Source: Eublepharis macularius
Taxonomy: Eukaryota > Chordata > Lepidosauria > Squamata > Eublepharidae
Assembly (NCBI RefSeq): GCF_028583425.1
Contig: NC_072800.1
Location: 7,887,001 to 7,951,000 of the forward strand
Direction of reading: 5' to 3'
DNA: 64,000 nt
Shown piece by piece: positions 32,129 through 44,300 of the stretch. The position numbers and the translations under genes are program-made. Under the pieces are notes generated by a model. The model was given only the letters and a program-made list of their open reading frames with translations. It did not search any database and was not told where the DNA came from. The first letter of the stretch is position 1, and each line of letters begins with the position of its first letter.

Positions 32129-32450
32129 AAAGTTCCATGGGAGAGGATGCTGCGTCTTATCTGTTTTTTTCTTAGCCGACCTTGATGAACCAGCGTTCCC
32201 ACCGAGAGGCTTCCTGCTATGTGAACTCTGGGGGGAGGCTGGGATCTGGGAGTTTGAAGTGTAGCAACTTTCATTTTGTAACTTATTCCTAACAAAGCTT
32301 TGTTCAGCCAGGATCTGCTTGGTCCTGGAATATGGACACCTGGGCCTGAATGCTGTCTTTCTAATAAAACCTTTTGAAATCAAAAGACCTTGTCTTCTTG
32401 CAGAAGGGAGGAAGGCAAACTCTAGCCAACTGGAATGCCATAGCCTGACA
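32129..32450 (+). repeat. 3' LTR remnant of gypsy copy 2
   Basis: Closely matches 28573-28887, lacking the first ~100 bases of the LTR. Ends CCTGACA, followed by the GCATT duplication at 32451-32455. Confidence 0.88.
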
Positions 32451-32455
32451 GCATT

Positions 32456-33082
32456 AATATATATTTACGTCCCCAACCTTCCCATTCATACATCAAAAAT
32501 ATTTGGGAACAAGTAGAATGGCAGATATACTGCTTTATGGGGAAATTTCCTATGGCATCCATAATAGTGGGGGGCAATTTTAATGCCAGGCTGGGTCAAA
32601 ATGATAATTAAATATTAAATCAGTTTGGAGTAGGGAACCCAGACACTGCCATACTCCAAATATATGTTAACCGACAATCAAATGGCATATAGATTGAATC
32701 TCATCATCTTGAATGGTTGACTACCTGATGATTGTCCAGGTCAATTCACTTATTGGTCAGGTATAAAGCATTCAACAATTGATTACATAATGACCTCCTT
32801 GAATCTTTACAATACTAATATTAAATTCAAGATTGATGTGAGACCAGATAGTGATCATTTACCCCTTAGTATTAGTTGGGGAGACATACTAAGGCCCCCC
32901 AAGAATAAGGATAGGACTGGGCTGAACGTGGTAGAAAAGGTAGGGAGGGTTAAAAACAAATGAAATATTAAACTTAGCAAGAAATTCCTCATTTGGACTC
33001 AGATTGAAGAAGCAAAATCTATCTCCCATGCATTGATGTTTATAGAAAATGGAAACGCTATATTAAAAACATATGATATGCT
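32456..33082 (+). pseudogene. LINE endonuclease, C-terminal fragment
   Basis: Continues the endonuclease after the gypsy insertion, with many stops: FNARLGQND, YWSGIKHSTIDYIM and SDHLPLSISWG. All in decayed frames. Confidence 0.65.
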
Positions 33083-33406
33083 CAGGGCTTTTTTCTGGGA
33101 AAACAGGTGGTGGAACTCAGTGGTGGAACTCAACACCAACACAATGACGTCACTTTGGGTCAGCTGGAACAAGGGGGGAGTTTTTTAGTTTAAATTGCCC
33201 TCTGCGAAAATGATCACATGGCTGGTGGCCCCACCCCCTGATCTCCAGACAGAGGGGAGTTTAGATTGCTCTCTGCTCAGCGGCATGGAGGGCAATCTAA
33301 ACTCCCCTCTGTCTGGAGATCAGGGGGCGGGGCCACCAGCCATGTGACTATTTTTAAGAGGTGCCGGAACTCCGTTCCACCATGTTCCCGCTGAAAAAAA
33401 GCCCTG
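33083..33406. mobile_element. hAT-type MITE, 324 bp, with 8-bp TSD
   Basis: Ends CAGGGCTTTTTTC and GAAAAAAAGCCCTG. Flanks GATATGCT (33075-33082) and GATATACT (33407-33414), 7 of 8 matching, as expected for hAT. The interior holds a palindrome (CTAAACTCCCCTCTGTCTGG and its complement). Same termini as the copies at 51165 and 54795. Confidence 0.85.
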
Positions 33407-33599
33407 GATATACTTATATCAATGCTTACCCCCCTCCTATCAAGAATTGATAGCTCCAAAGGCAGACGAACATCTCTGAATAAAAAGTGGTTTGACCAGG
33501 AGTGTGTACAAGCCAAGACTGAAGTTATAGAGAGCCTAAAATAATTTCAGCTAAACCCAAACCTAAATACCAATCTTGAAACCCAATCAAAGAAGAGGG

Positions 33600-34858
33600 A
33601 GTATAAAAACTTATTGAAAACAAAGAAGATTGTGGCTGTGCACACTCAGTGGCAATCACTTATTAAGGCCACGAAGAAGAGGGATAATATAAGCTTTTGG
33701 AAAATAATTTCAGGAACGCAGGAGAACAAATTTAAAGTTATGACCGATACCATTCAGAAACTTGAGAAAACATTTTGATACCCTGCACAAAGACGAACAG
33801 TACATACCCTGTACAAAGACCAACAGTACATACCCTAGAACCAACTGTTTAGCAAATGTTCCATCTTGGCCTCCAGTCACAGTTAGTGAGGTCACCTCAT
33901 TAATATTACAACTAAAAAATAGCAAAGCACCGGGAAGTGATTTCATTATAGTAGAACTGCTTAAAACACATATAGACTGGTGGGCTCCAATATTAGCTAA
34001 CTTATTTACATACAAAGATCAATCAGCCCAGATGCCGAAGGACTGGGGTCCAGCCATCATAGTCCCTGTATATAAGAAAGGGAACAAAAATAACTCAAAC
34101 TATTATAGGCCAATCCGCCTTTTGAATGTCATCTGTAAATTATACACTAAGCATTTATGCCTGAATCTATGCAAATGGCTAGACCAAAAGAATCTATTAG
34201 GCAGGCTTTTCCCAAGGCCGTTCAACCATGGGTCACTGTTTGGTACTGGATTACCTCATCCACAAACATGCAATGTCTCCCAAGAAAAATTTATATGCAG
34301 CATTTATAGACCTCAGGGCTGCTTTTGATACCATCTCTTGAGGAAGACTATGGGCAAATCCACATGTCCTGGTGTGTCCTGGCGTCGCGGTAAATGTTTG
34401 CTAAACTTCTGGATGTATAGCATCTTTCTAGTGCGATTTCTGACTCATCACACGATGAGTCAGAAATCGCGCTAGAAAGATGCCATACTTCCTGAAGTTT
34501 AGCGAACGTTTACCGAGACGCTGACATGTGGATTCAGCCTATGGGCAAAATCGGGAAATACACCCATTGATAAAATAGTGTTATACCTTATGATTAAGCT
34601 TAATGAGAGTAATGAACTCCAGATAAGGTACACACAAGATGGCAAACTATCTAAGAAAATCCCGGTCCAGAAGGGCGTTAGAGAAGGTTGCTTATTAGTG
34701 CCCTTCTTATTCAACATCTATGTAAACACATTGATTCAATGTTTACATGAGACAGATGTCCATGCCCTGAGCCTTGTAGGAAGAAAGGTACCAATTCTCA
34801 TGTACATGCTGACGACGCAGTCCTCCTGTCTCAAACAAAAATTGGTCTAAAGTGTGCC
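33600..34858 (+). pseudogene. LINE reverse transcriptase fragments
   Basis: 33762-34328 carries NSKAPGSDFIIVELLKTH, WGPAIIVPVYKKGN and YYRPIRLLNVICKLYTKHLC. After the hairpin insertion, 34578-34850 carries KKIPVQKGVREGC and VPFLFNIYVNTLIQ, with the ADDAVLLSQ box in a shifted frame near 34810. Non-functional. Confidence 0.75.
34359..34538. mobile_element. 180-bp hairpin MITE with 11-bp flanking repeats
   Basis: Near-complete palindrome: arms of about 85 bases (TCCACATGTC ... and ... GACATGTGGATT) around a small centre (TCACACGA). Flanked by CTATGGGCAAA at 34348-34358 and 34539-34549. It splits the LINE RT between DTIS and the next conserved block. The family is unknown. Confidence 0.8.
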
Positions 34859-35065
34859 ATAAAGCGGAATTACTTGATGAAGGAAACGTCAATTGCTGGG
34901 AAGTGATTCAATGAAGTGAGTTTTACTGTTAGATATATATGTATGATTTTATCTTTTATGTATTTTACCATTTTAAGTATTTAAAAACTGCTCTTTTATA
35001 TCTGTACCTAACTTAGCTGGTCTTACGACTGTAATAAATCTTTGATTGATTGATTGAATTTGGTT

Positions 35066-35536
35066 GATGAAATCCTCTTTCTTTGATCTTTTAAAAGGTC
35101 CCAATCCATTCCTCCAGGCTCTTCACGTTTTCTTCCAGTAACACTATCAGCTTGCACTTGTGACAAATGAAGTCCTTTCTTGTCCTCCGAGAGGAAGACA
35201 AACAGCTCACCCTTGGCAGGTAACTGGAACTGGCCCTTCAGTAGCCATTATCTTCTTCCAAAAAAGAAATCTGTTGACGACTGCAAAACAAAATAGATTT
35301 TCTCCCGGGAATCTACTTTCTGTATGTAATCTGGCCCAAAAAAACTGATCCTGAGAGCAAAATTGGTAACTCAACAAGGGAAGTTATATATATTTGAAAA
35401 AGGGGGGGAGGTACTTACAGGGTCCCCAGGTCAAAGCCACAGCCAAGTACCCTTTGGCACTCTGGTGAGGAGGAAGCCTTTACATTTCAATAGCCCACAG
35501 CCCCTGACTGACAATAGCAGTGGGTGTAGTAGTAAT
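35066..35536. other. No gene seen
   Basis: Unassigned single-copy-looking sequence between the LINE tail and family F. No open frame with recognisable content. Confidence 0.5.
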
Positions 35537-36045
35537 CACTAGGGGTGTGCAAGGCCTTCCTGTTTCGGTAAACCTGATTCGGTTTTAACTGAATCAGGAA
35601 ACCGTTTCGGTATTTGTGTTTTGGCTTGATTCGGCCATTGTTTTCAATGAGAAAACCTTCTCCCGGCTTTCCGGGAGTCTGGGGGGGCCATTTACTGTCC
35701 GAATCACACCAAACTTGGTGGAGACCTTCTCCTAACTCTCCTCTAACGATCCCCCAAGTTTCAGAAAGATTGGACTTTGGGGGGCATGTTATGCCCCCCC
35801 AAACAAGGTGCCCCCATCCTCCCACACTCTCCATGGTTCTCTAAGGCGAAAAACAAGTCATTTTTCTAGGTGGCTTGGAGTGGCATTTTGAAAGCAAAAT
35901 GCACCCAACTTTCAGGGGACCTGCTACCCCCTGTCCTCCCACCCTCCACCAAGGCCCAAGCTGATCCCACTTTGGGGGGTCATTTTATGGCCTCCCATAG
36001 ATGCTGCTCTTAGCCTCCCCTTTCTCCATTATTTCCTATGGGAGG
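35537..36045 (-). mobile_element. Family F, partial copy 2
   Basis: Starts AGGGGTGTGCAAGG and repeats the TTCGG-rich end and two of the 191-bp units found at 36109-36640 in the same direction. Ends near 36045. Confidence 0.65.
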
Positions 36046-36639
36046 AATAAATACTCTCGTGTGTAGTGCAGCTAATTGAGGAGGGCCTGTCTGCTTGGGA
36101 GTGATTACTAGGGTTGTGCAATTCGGTATTCTGATTAGGTTAAAGTTACCAAATCTGGGCCGTTTCGGTTTTTTTTGGTACTACTGAAACGTTTTCTGAA
36201 TACCGAAAAGTATCAGTAATACCGAATCAGAGATTACCGAATTGATTTGGCCATTGTTTTCAATGAGAAACCCTTCTCCCAGCTTAATGGGAGTCTGGGG
36301 GGGGCACTTTCTGTCCGAATCACACCAAACTTGGTGACCTTCTCCTAACTCTCCTCTAACGACCTCCCAAGTTTCAGAAAGATTGGACTTTGGGGGGGCC
36401 ATGTTATGCCCCCCCAAACAAGGTGCCCCCATCCTCCTACACTCTCCATGGTTCTCTATGGGGAAAAACAAGTCAACTTTCTAGGTGGCTTGGAGTGGCA
36501 TTTGCAAGCAAAATGCACCCAGCTTTCAGGGGACCTACTCCCACCTGTCCTCCCACCCTCCACCAAGTTTCAGGCAGATTCCACTTTGGGGGGCCATTTT
36601 ATGGCCTCCCAAAGAAGGTGCCCCTATTCAGAGAATCAC

Positions 36640-37230
36640 AAAAACAATTTCTGTCAAAAACACTTTATTTCTTTAACAGATGTAGGTTACACAGCAGTGG
36701 GGCACACCAAAGGGCATGCCAGCAGTATCTTACACAAAAAATTACACAACTCACTTCACATCAGAGAATCACATAAAAAATTCCGTCAAAAACACTTTAT
36801 TTCTTGAACAGCTTTAGGTTACACAGCAGGGGGGCACACCAAAGAGCATGCCAGCAGTATCCTACACAAAAATAACACAACTCATTTCACATTAAAGAAT
36901 CACCCAAAACACAATTGCTGTCAAAAACACTTTACTTCTTTAAGTGCTTTAGGTTACACAGTAGGAGGGCACAACAGAGCATGAAAGCAGTCTACTACAC
37001 AAAATAACACAACTCATTTCAGTGTTTTTGACAGCAATTGTGTTTTGGGTGATTCTCTGATGTGAAGTGAGTTGTGTTATTTTTGTGTAGGGGAATGCTA
37101 GAATGCCCTTTGGTGTGCCCCACTGCTGTGTAACCTACAGCTGTTAAAGAAATAAAGTGTTTTTGACAGGAATTGTTTTTGTGATTCTCTGATGTTAAGT
37201 GAGTTCTGTTATTTTTCTGTGTGGGGGACT
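36640..37230. repeat. 134-bp tandem units of family F, head-to-head
   Basis: Three units on the minus strand (marked by CACTTTATTTCTT at about 36661, 36791 and 36930) followed by two units on the plus strand (GTGATTCTCTGATG at about 37047 and 37181). This makes the centre of the large inverted repeat. Confidence 0.75.
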
Positions 37231-37909
37231 GCTGGTGTAATGTGTCACAATGCTTTTCCTATTTGTACTTTGAAAATGAGAAAATAATTTTTTAAAAACT
37301 TTATTCAGTGTGTGCTTGTGTTTTATTCTTTGTTGTGCAGTTGGTTCCCATCATAGGGAACAATGGGGCTGGCTGGCCAGCCATCTCTGTAGGTGGTGGG
37401 GGAATTTGGGGGAGGGTGTCTGTGGTTCAGGTGCTCTTTCACAGGGACAAGCTCGCACTCAGGAGTGTGCCCACCATTGTGGCACCCCTGGGCTGTGCAT
37501 AATTGTCCTGGGAAAGAGAGTTTAAAAGTTCCCATCACAGGGAACAATGGGGGACGGCTGGCCAGCCTGCACCTGGGGTAGTGGCCGGTGTGGGAATGTT
37601 GGGGAGGGTGTCTTTGGGTCAGTGTGTGGCTGTGGGGGGGGGTGGATTTAAAAGGGGGACTGTGCCTGTGGCCATAGATGCCACATTCCGTGGGTTCCTG
37701 CTGTGGGAGATTTTCCCATAACAGGAATCAATAGAAAGTGGCTGGCCACAGGACAGGGGAGGTTAGGTTTCGGGGAGGGTGTGTGTGGTATTTGGCAGTT
37801 TGGGTGCAGGTGGACTGTGGCTGTGGCCATTGGCAGCCCCAATCCCATGTGTTTCTATGGTGTGGAAGTCTTCCCCACAGTAGAAAGACAAAGTGGTGTG
37901 GCAGGAGAA

Positions 37910-38600
37910 CCACCTTTGTGGGGGGCATAAAATGGCCCCCCAAAGTGGGATCAGCTTGGGCCTTGGTGGAGGGTGGGAGGACAGGTGGGAGATAGGCCTC
38001 TGAAGGTTGGGGTCATTTTGCTTGCAAAATGCCACCCCCAGCCAGACAAGCCTCTCTTATTTCTCCCATAGGAAATAATGGAGAAAGGGGGGGCTAAGAG
38101 CAGCATCTTTGGGAGGCCATAAAATGGCCCCCCAAAGTGGGATCAGCTTGGGCCTTGGTGGAGGGTGGGAGGACAGGTGGGAGATGGGCCCCTGAAGGTT
38201 GGGGGCATTTTGCATGCAAAATGCCACCCCTAGCCAGACAAGCCTCTCTTATTTCCCCCATAGGGAATAGTGGAGTGGAGGTGAATAGAGGCACCTTCTT
38301 TGGGAGGCCATAAAATGGCCCCCCAAAGTAGAATCTGCCTGAAAGTTGGTGGAGGGTAGGACAGGTGGGAGTAGGTCCCCTGAAAGTTGGGTGCATCTTG
38401 CTTGCAAATCCCACTCCAAACCACCTAGAAAGTTGACTTGTTTTTCCCCATAGAGAACCATGGAGAATGTAGGAGGATGGGGGCACCTTGTTTGGGGGGG
38501 CATAACATGGCCCCCCCAAAGTCCAATCTTTCTGAAACTTGGGGGGTCATTAGAGGATAGTTAGGAGAAGGTCTCCACCAAGTTTGGTGTGATTTGGACA
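37910..38600. repeat. 191-bp tandem units inside family F, second array
   Basis: CATAAAATGGCCCCCC recurs at about 37926, 38117 and 38308, with a diverged unit near 38499. Same unit as 13180-13850. Confidence 0.8.
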
Positions 38601-38862
38601 GAAAATGCCCCCCCCAGACTCCCATTAAGACGGGAGGTTTTCTCATTGAAAACAATGGCCAAATCAATTCGGTAATCTCTGATTCGGTATTACCGACATT
38701 TTTCAGTATTCAGAAAACGTTTCGGTAATACCAAAAAAACCCGAAACGGCTCTGATTTGGTAACTTTAACCTAATCAGAATACCGAATTGCACAACCCTA
38801 GTAATCACTCCCAAGCAGACAGGCCCTCCTCAATTAGCTGCACTACACACAAGAGATGAGGA

Positions 38863-40515
38863 GAAATTTTCTCCCTTGCAAGCAAAGCTTACTACTCACT
38901 CTCAGGCCAATGCACACAGCAAGTCTGGGTCAATTTTTACTCTGGCAATCACCTCTCCAGCAGCCCCTTCCTGTGCTCCTTCCAGCCCAGCTGAGGAACG
39001 AATGACACCCAATACACAAACATGGTATGGAGCCCAGGTATCAGCTTGTTTAAAGAACTTTTAGGGTTTCTAAATTTTTATCAGAGAAACAGCAAGGGAG
39101 ACAGGGTTATTTCTACACCTTCTTCTGCTCTGTGCCCCTCCCTCAAAGGCGTTTCCCTCTTGCAATGTTCAAAATGCAGAAAAAAACCCATTTCAACCAT
39201 ATTGGTGGCGGTGAAGGTGGGGAGTCCAATGGGGAATAATCTAGAGTTGATAAATAATAAGGGAAAAGTTTAAAGACTTCTCCAGTGGTTCTCTACTGAA
39301 ATCCACCGAACAAAGCTGGTTGCTGGGGCAGGGGGAGCTGGGATGAAAAGTTTTGTTACGTGTTTTACATAATGTAAAATAGTAAAGAGTCAAGTAGCAC
39401 CTTTAAGACTACCCAACTGTATTGTAGCATAAGCTTTCAAGAACCATAGCTCTCTTCATCAGATGCCCCGCATCTTAAAAGTGCTACTGGACTCTTTACT
39501 ATTTTGCAACTACAGAGTAACATAGCTAACTCCTCTGGATCTATCTATCTATGTTACATAATGTAGTTAGCACTTAATAATTAGCTTTTATGTAGTCCAT
39601 TATGAGTGTTCAAAATGTTTCACATACATCACCTACATGAGTTAACGAAAACTGAGTCTATTTCCTATTTTACTCCAAACAGAGTTGGGGATTTCTAGGA
39701 AGAATTCCACAGCATCTCATACATCTGCTAGAGACCCCCAAGCTTATGACCCAACTCTTTCCCCCAACAGTTCCTTATCCCACCTCAATGTCCTCCAGGT
39801 TGGTAGTTGGTACCTAGTGAACCAGGTTCAGGACCTCATGTAGAGCTGCAGTTTATTACTTGATGAACACCTAATGTAACATCTTGTTCCATCTACCTCA
39901 GATGGCATGGGGAGAATGAGTTCAACTTGTGGAGGTGCACTGGGGGTGATTCAGGGTTATTTCAGCATGGCAAACAGGCAGGGCAGAAGGGAAAGGGTCA
40001 AGGGGCACAGAACATAATGTGCTAAATGGCCTAATCCAACCTTCTGGTCAAAACAACATCTACACAGCTTGAGAAAGAACTCAGTCTGAACAAGAGAATA
40101 TACATAGCTTCCTTATATTAATCAACCCTATGCCCCATCCCACATTGTACCGTCTACTGTTTGGGGGCTCAGGCCCTGGCCCTTCCTAATCCTGCTACCT
40201 GCAATCTTTTAAAACGAGATGGCAGTGACTGGAATTCAAGGCTGCAGGTTCAAAGTATACACTTTAGCGATTAGCTGTAAATTTCCCCTATGTTTCTTTT
40301 GGAGAGCTTGAAGAGGCTTTTTAAAAATCATAAACATGTCTTCTCCTCGCCCCACCCGTATCTTTCCTACAAAGCTAGCCCCTTGGAGCAATACTTCCTC
40401 TCTGTGCTAATGGCCAACCCAGAGACAACCAAATGACCCTGCTGGAAAGATCTGGGCCAGTGCCCTCCCCACTGCCTGTTGGGCCCTCAGGTAAAGACTC
40501 CCCCGTCACTTATTC
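38863..40515. other. No gene seen; includes a K-family repeat
   Basis: Apart from the repeat at 39381-39541, this is unassigned sequence without a recognisable coding region. Confidence 0.5.
39381..39541. repeat. Family K repeat, palindromic form
   Basis: Arms AGTAAAGAGTCAAGTAGCAC and its complement (ending GGACTCTTTACTATT) flank CATAAGCTTTCAAGAACC and CAGATGC. A tail CTAACTCCTCTGGATCTA follows. Same layout as 58351-58547. Confidence 0.75.
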
Positions 40516-40531
40516 ACTAATCCAATTCTCT
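40516..40531. repeat. L1 target-site duplication, left (16 bp)
   Basis: ACTAATCCAATTCTCT, repeated exactly at 46671-46686. Confidence 0.92.
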
Positions 40532-41399
40532 TTTTTTTTAAAATAATTTTTTATTGGATTAGATATCATTAAATTGTACATTACAATCAGTTTCCTTTAA
40601 TTTTTCCAATTCTAACCCCCTCCCTTTCCCCCCCTTTTGTTGACTTCCAACAGTTTTCCAACCCCTTGTCCCTTTTCCCTTACTCATTTTAAATTTATTC
40701 TATCTGTCAAACGTAAACTTTCACTTTCTTCTAAGCTTATCTATATAACACAGTGCTCCTTCTGTCTTCCTACTTACTTTAACAACTAAATAATACATAA
40801 CTAAATAATACATTCTTGGCATATTTTCTTTTGGTAATAATCATTTAGCTAATTTTGGTACTCTATACTCTATCTTATAATCTCATCTTCAATATGGGGC
40901 AAACAATTTATCCCTCATTTAGCATATTTTTAGATGCTTCTATAAACAGTACATTCAATATAAGTCAACCAATTTAACTTATACTCTATATATTTCTTTT
41001 TCTACATATCTCATCTTCATACTGTTTTAATTATATAATTGTATTATTCTTTCATTATGCAACTATCCACCAAAAATAGTCAACCAATTTGACCCATATA
41101 TACCTCCAAACCAATTCAATCAATTTAATACATAATCTATACATTAATATATATTTTCCCACCTTACTTAAATTCCTTCATTGCAATTATAAAATTATCT
41201 CCATTATACAATTATTGCCAGAAATGAAATTAATTAGTTTCTATCCTTATAATTAGTTAATTTCTATCATTATAGTTCTTGTAATAACACCTATAATACT
41301 TAATGCTATATATAATAGTCTAATAAAATAGTTGCTTAGAAGTTCTCATTTACCTCTCCACCCCCCGGTAAAGTCACCTCCCTCTACTTTTATTGTATT

Positions 41400-44300
41400 T
41401 TAGTAATTTTCAAACTGCCACAGTTCTCCTCCCACCTCCCATTTCTTCACTAAATATTGTTTCAGCTTTTCCCAATCCGTGTTGAACTGTCCTGGATCAA
41501 GGTCTCTCAGTTTCCTTGTCATTTTGTCCATTTCCGCCATGTACAGCAATTTATATATCCAGTCCTCAATAGTTGGCACTTCTTGCACTTTCCACTTTTG
41601 CGCATACAAAAGTCTAGCCGCTGCTGTCATGTAAAATAGCAATGTCCTATATTGTGCTGGAATATCCTCCATTCCCAAGTTCAGTAGCAGGAGTTCTGGG
41701 TTTTTATTAATTTGAAATTGTAAAATCTCACTTATTACTCTTATTATTTCCCCCCAGTACTGCCTAGCTACCTCACAAGTCCACCACATGTGATACAAAG
41801 ATCCCTCATGCTTTTTACATTTCCAGCATTTGTTAGACATATTCAAATTCCCTAGCGCAATTTTCTTTGGTGTCAGATACCAACGATAAATCATTTTATA
41901 GACATTCTCTTTAATATTGGTGCATGTCGTGATCTTCAATGTATTTTTCCACAAGTATTCCCACGCCTCCATTGTTATTTCTTTATTAAAGTTTATAGCC
42001 CACTTCACCATTTGCACTTTAACTGTTTCATCTTCAGTATACCATTTCAGCAGCACTTTATATACCTTAGAGATTTCCTTTTTATCCTCTTGTAAAAGTG
42101 CCTGTTCTAATTCCGAATTCTCCATTCTTATCCCTCCCTTCACACAGTCCGAATTATAAAGATCTCTGATCTGTCTGTACTGAAACCAATCGTAACTTGG
42201 AGACAACTCGTCCTGCGTCTTTATTTTGGGTTTAGAAAATTCCATTCGGGTTATCTCCTTGTATGTTAAACACTGTTGTTCATTATCGACAGTTCTCGGA
42301 TCTATTACTTCATATGGAACCACCCATGAGGGGATTCCATCTTGTAGGTAATTCCTGTACTTCTTCCAAGTTGTGAATAGGCTTCTCCGAATATAATGAT
42401 GTAAGAACATAGAGTCCGCTTTTACTTTATCATACCATAAATATGCATGCCATCCGAATATTTTTTTATATCCTTCTAAGGCCAGTAATTTCCGGTTTTT
42501 CAGCATCATCCAGTCTTTCAACCACACTAAACAAATTGCGTCATAATAAAGTCTTAGGTTGGGCAGTTGCATTCCGCCTCTTTCTTTTGCATCTTGTAAC
42601 ACTTTCATTTTCACTCGAGGCTTTTTGCCTGCCCAAACAAAATCTGATATTTTCTTTGCAGTCAGTTCAATTCCCAGATATTTCACCTTACTTGTTACTT
42701 CGCAGTCTGTTATTTCCATTAATAATTGTTGTTTCTGTTTAGTCATATTTTTACATAATATCTTTGACTTCTTTTTGTTTACATAAAATCCTGCCAAATC
42801 TCCAAACTCCTTGATCTTCTCTATTACTTTTGGCATATTCTCCATTGGATCTTCCACAATTAGCATTATATCGTCCGCAAATGCTCTGACCTTATAGGAA
42901 AAGTCCTTTATTTTTATTCCACGGATTGCATCGTCTTCTCGTATCTGTATCATGAGTATTTCCAAAACCAAAATAAACAACAGTGGAGACAACGGACAAC
43001 CTTGTCTTGTTCCTTTACCTATAGTCAATTTCTTGGTCACCTCGTCATTCACCACAATTGCTGCACTCTGGTCTCTGTAAATTTCCTTTACTGCTCTTAT
43101 GAATCTTTCTCCCATTTGTAGCTTTTCCATGGTGGCAAACATAAAGTCCCAGTTCAAATTGTCAAACGCTTTTTCAGCGTCCACAAAGAAGAAGCCAACC
43201 TCCTTGTCACAACGTTTGTCATAGTATTCAATAGCATTTATAACTGTCCTTAAATTGTCTTTGATTTGTCTATTTGGCAAAAAACCAGCTTGCTCCTCCT
43301 CAATAACTTCAGAAAGCCATCCCTTCACTCTTTCCGCCAGTATCTTCGCAAAAATTTTATAATCATTATTAAGTAACGATATAGGTCTATAGTTTTTCAC
43401 GTTAGTCAGATCTTGCCCCTCTTTGGGGATCAGTGATATATTAGCTTCACTCCAAGTGTCTGGGATCCGTTGATCCTTTAAAACACCATTAATCACATCT
43501 TTTAGGAAGGGTGCCAGTTCATTAGCTATTACCTTATAGAATTTGGCTGTAAGTCCATCCGGTCCTGGAGCCTTTCCCAAGTTTGTTGACTGTACTGCCT
43601 TTCTTATTTCTTCCTCCGTTACTTCATTGTTCAATTTGTCTCTCCAAGCTTCCGAAATTACTGGGAGCTTCATTTTCTCCAAGTATGTCGCTATTGAGTT
43701 TTTATTCACCTCTTTTTTATTATACAATTTGGCATAAAATTTATAAAAGGCTCTGCTAATAGCTGTCTGTTCCAGGTACACTTTATTGCCCTCACAGATT
43801 TTATTTATTATTTTCTTCTCCTTTCTCTTCTTCAATTGCCATGCCAAATATTTTCCAGGTTTATTTGCGCCTTCAAACGCCTTTTGATTCATTCTCTTAA
43901 GATTCCATTCCAATTCTTTATTATTCATTGCTGTCAGCTGTTCTTGAAGAATTTTAATATCCTGGTAGATTTTCTTTTTCCCTGGTCTTTTCTTTAACTG
44001 TATTTCTTTGGCTTTTATTTTCTCCGTGATCTTCTGTCTCTTCTCCTCTTTTTTTTTCCTGGCTCTTCCATTTAAGTCCATTAATATGCCCCTAATTACT
44101 GCCTTGTAGGTGTCCCATACCTTGTTGGTTGGTACTTCTCTATTCATGTTATATTGTATGAAAAACTTTGTTTCTCTTCTCAACATCTCCATATTTTCTC
44201 CCTCTTGCAGCAAATCCTCATTTATTCTCCATCCTTTCCTTTTACTCCTTTTCCCCAACTTCCACATAATTGGATTATGATCTGAGCCTACCATAGGCAT

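Larger units (their letters stand above)
28470..32450 (+). mobile_element. Ty3/gypsy chromovirus-like element copy 2, internally deleted
   Basis: Plus-strand element with 5' LTR 28470-28887 (TGTCAGG...CCTGACA), 3' LTR remnant 32129-32450, and GCATT target duplications at both sides. gag, protease, RT and RNase H remnants are present. The capsid/zinc-knuckle part of gag, and everything from late RNase H to the first part of the 3' LTR (integrase, chromodomain, polypurine tract), are missing. Relative to copy 1 the coding regions are clearly related but diverged. Confidence 0.9.
27062..35065 (+). mobile_element. Old non-LTR retrotransposon (clade unassigned) with three nested insertions
   Basis: Plus-strand LINE remnant. 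Endonuclease begins near 28165 (SWNIAGW-like, DIIFFQETWM), is cut at 28469 by a gypsy element, resumes at 32456 (VPNLPIH, FNARLGQND, STIDYIMTS, SDHLPL) and is followed by RT fragments at 33762-34858 (NSKAPGSDF, IIVPVYKKGNKNNSNYYRP, KGVREGCLLVPFLFN, ADDAVLLSQ). The 3' end has an (ATTG)n-type tail near 35040-35060. A hAT MITE (33083) and a hairpin element (34359) also split it. 27062-28164 holds no clear gene; a 98-codon frame at 27626 might be from ORF1. The tail and motifs suggest an I/Vingi-like or related clade, but I cannot settle it. Confidence 0.7.
36053..38862. repeat. 2.8-kb inverted repeat built from family F
   Basis: Outer ends are reverse complements: GTGTGTAGTGCAGCTAATTG at about 36058 pairs with its complement near 38835-38855, running through the GATTACTAGGG / CCCTAGTAATC junctions (36106 and 38800). 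The left arm is family F on the minus strand (36109-37015), the right arm on the plus strand (37016-38804). The switch is at about 37016 within the 134-bp units. Only the right arm has the complete middle part (37300-37900). Arms are unequal, so this is an asymmetric foldback. Confidence 0.75.
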
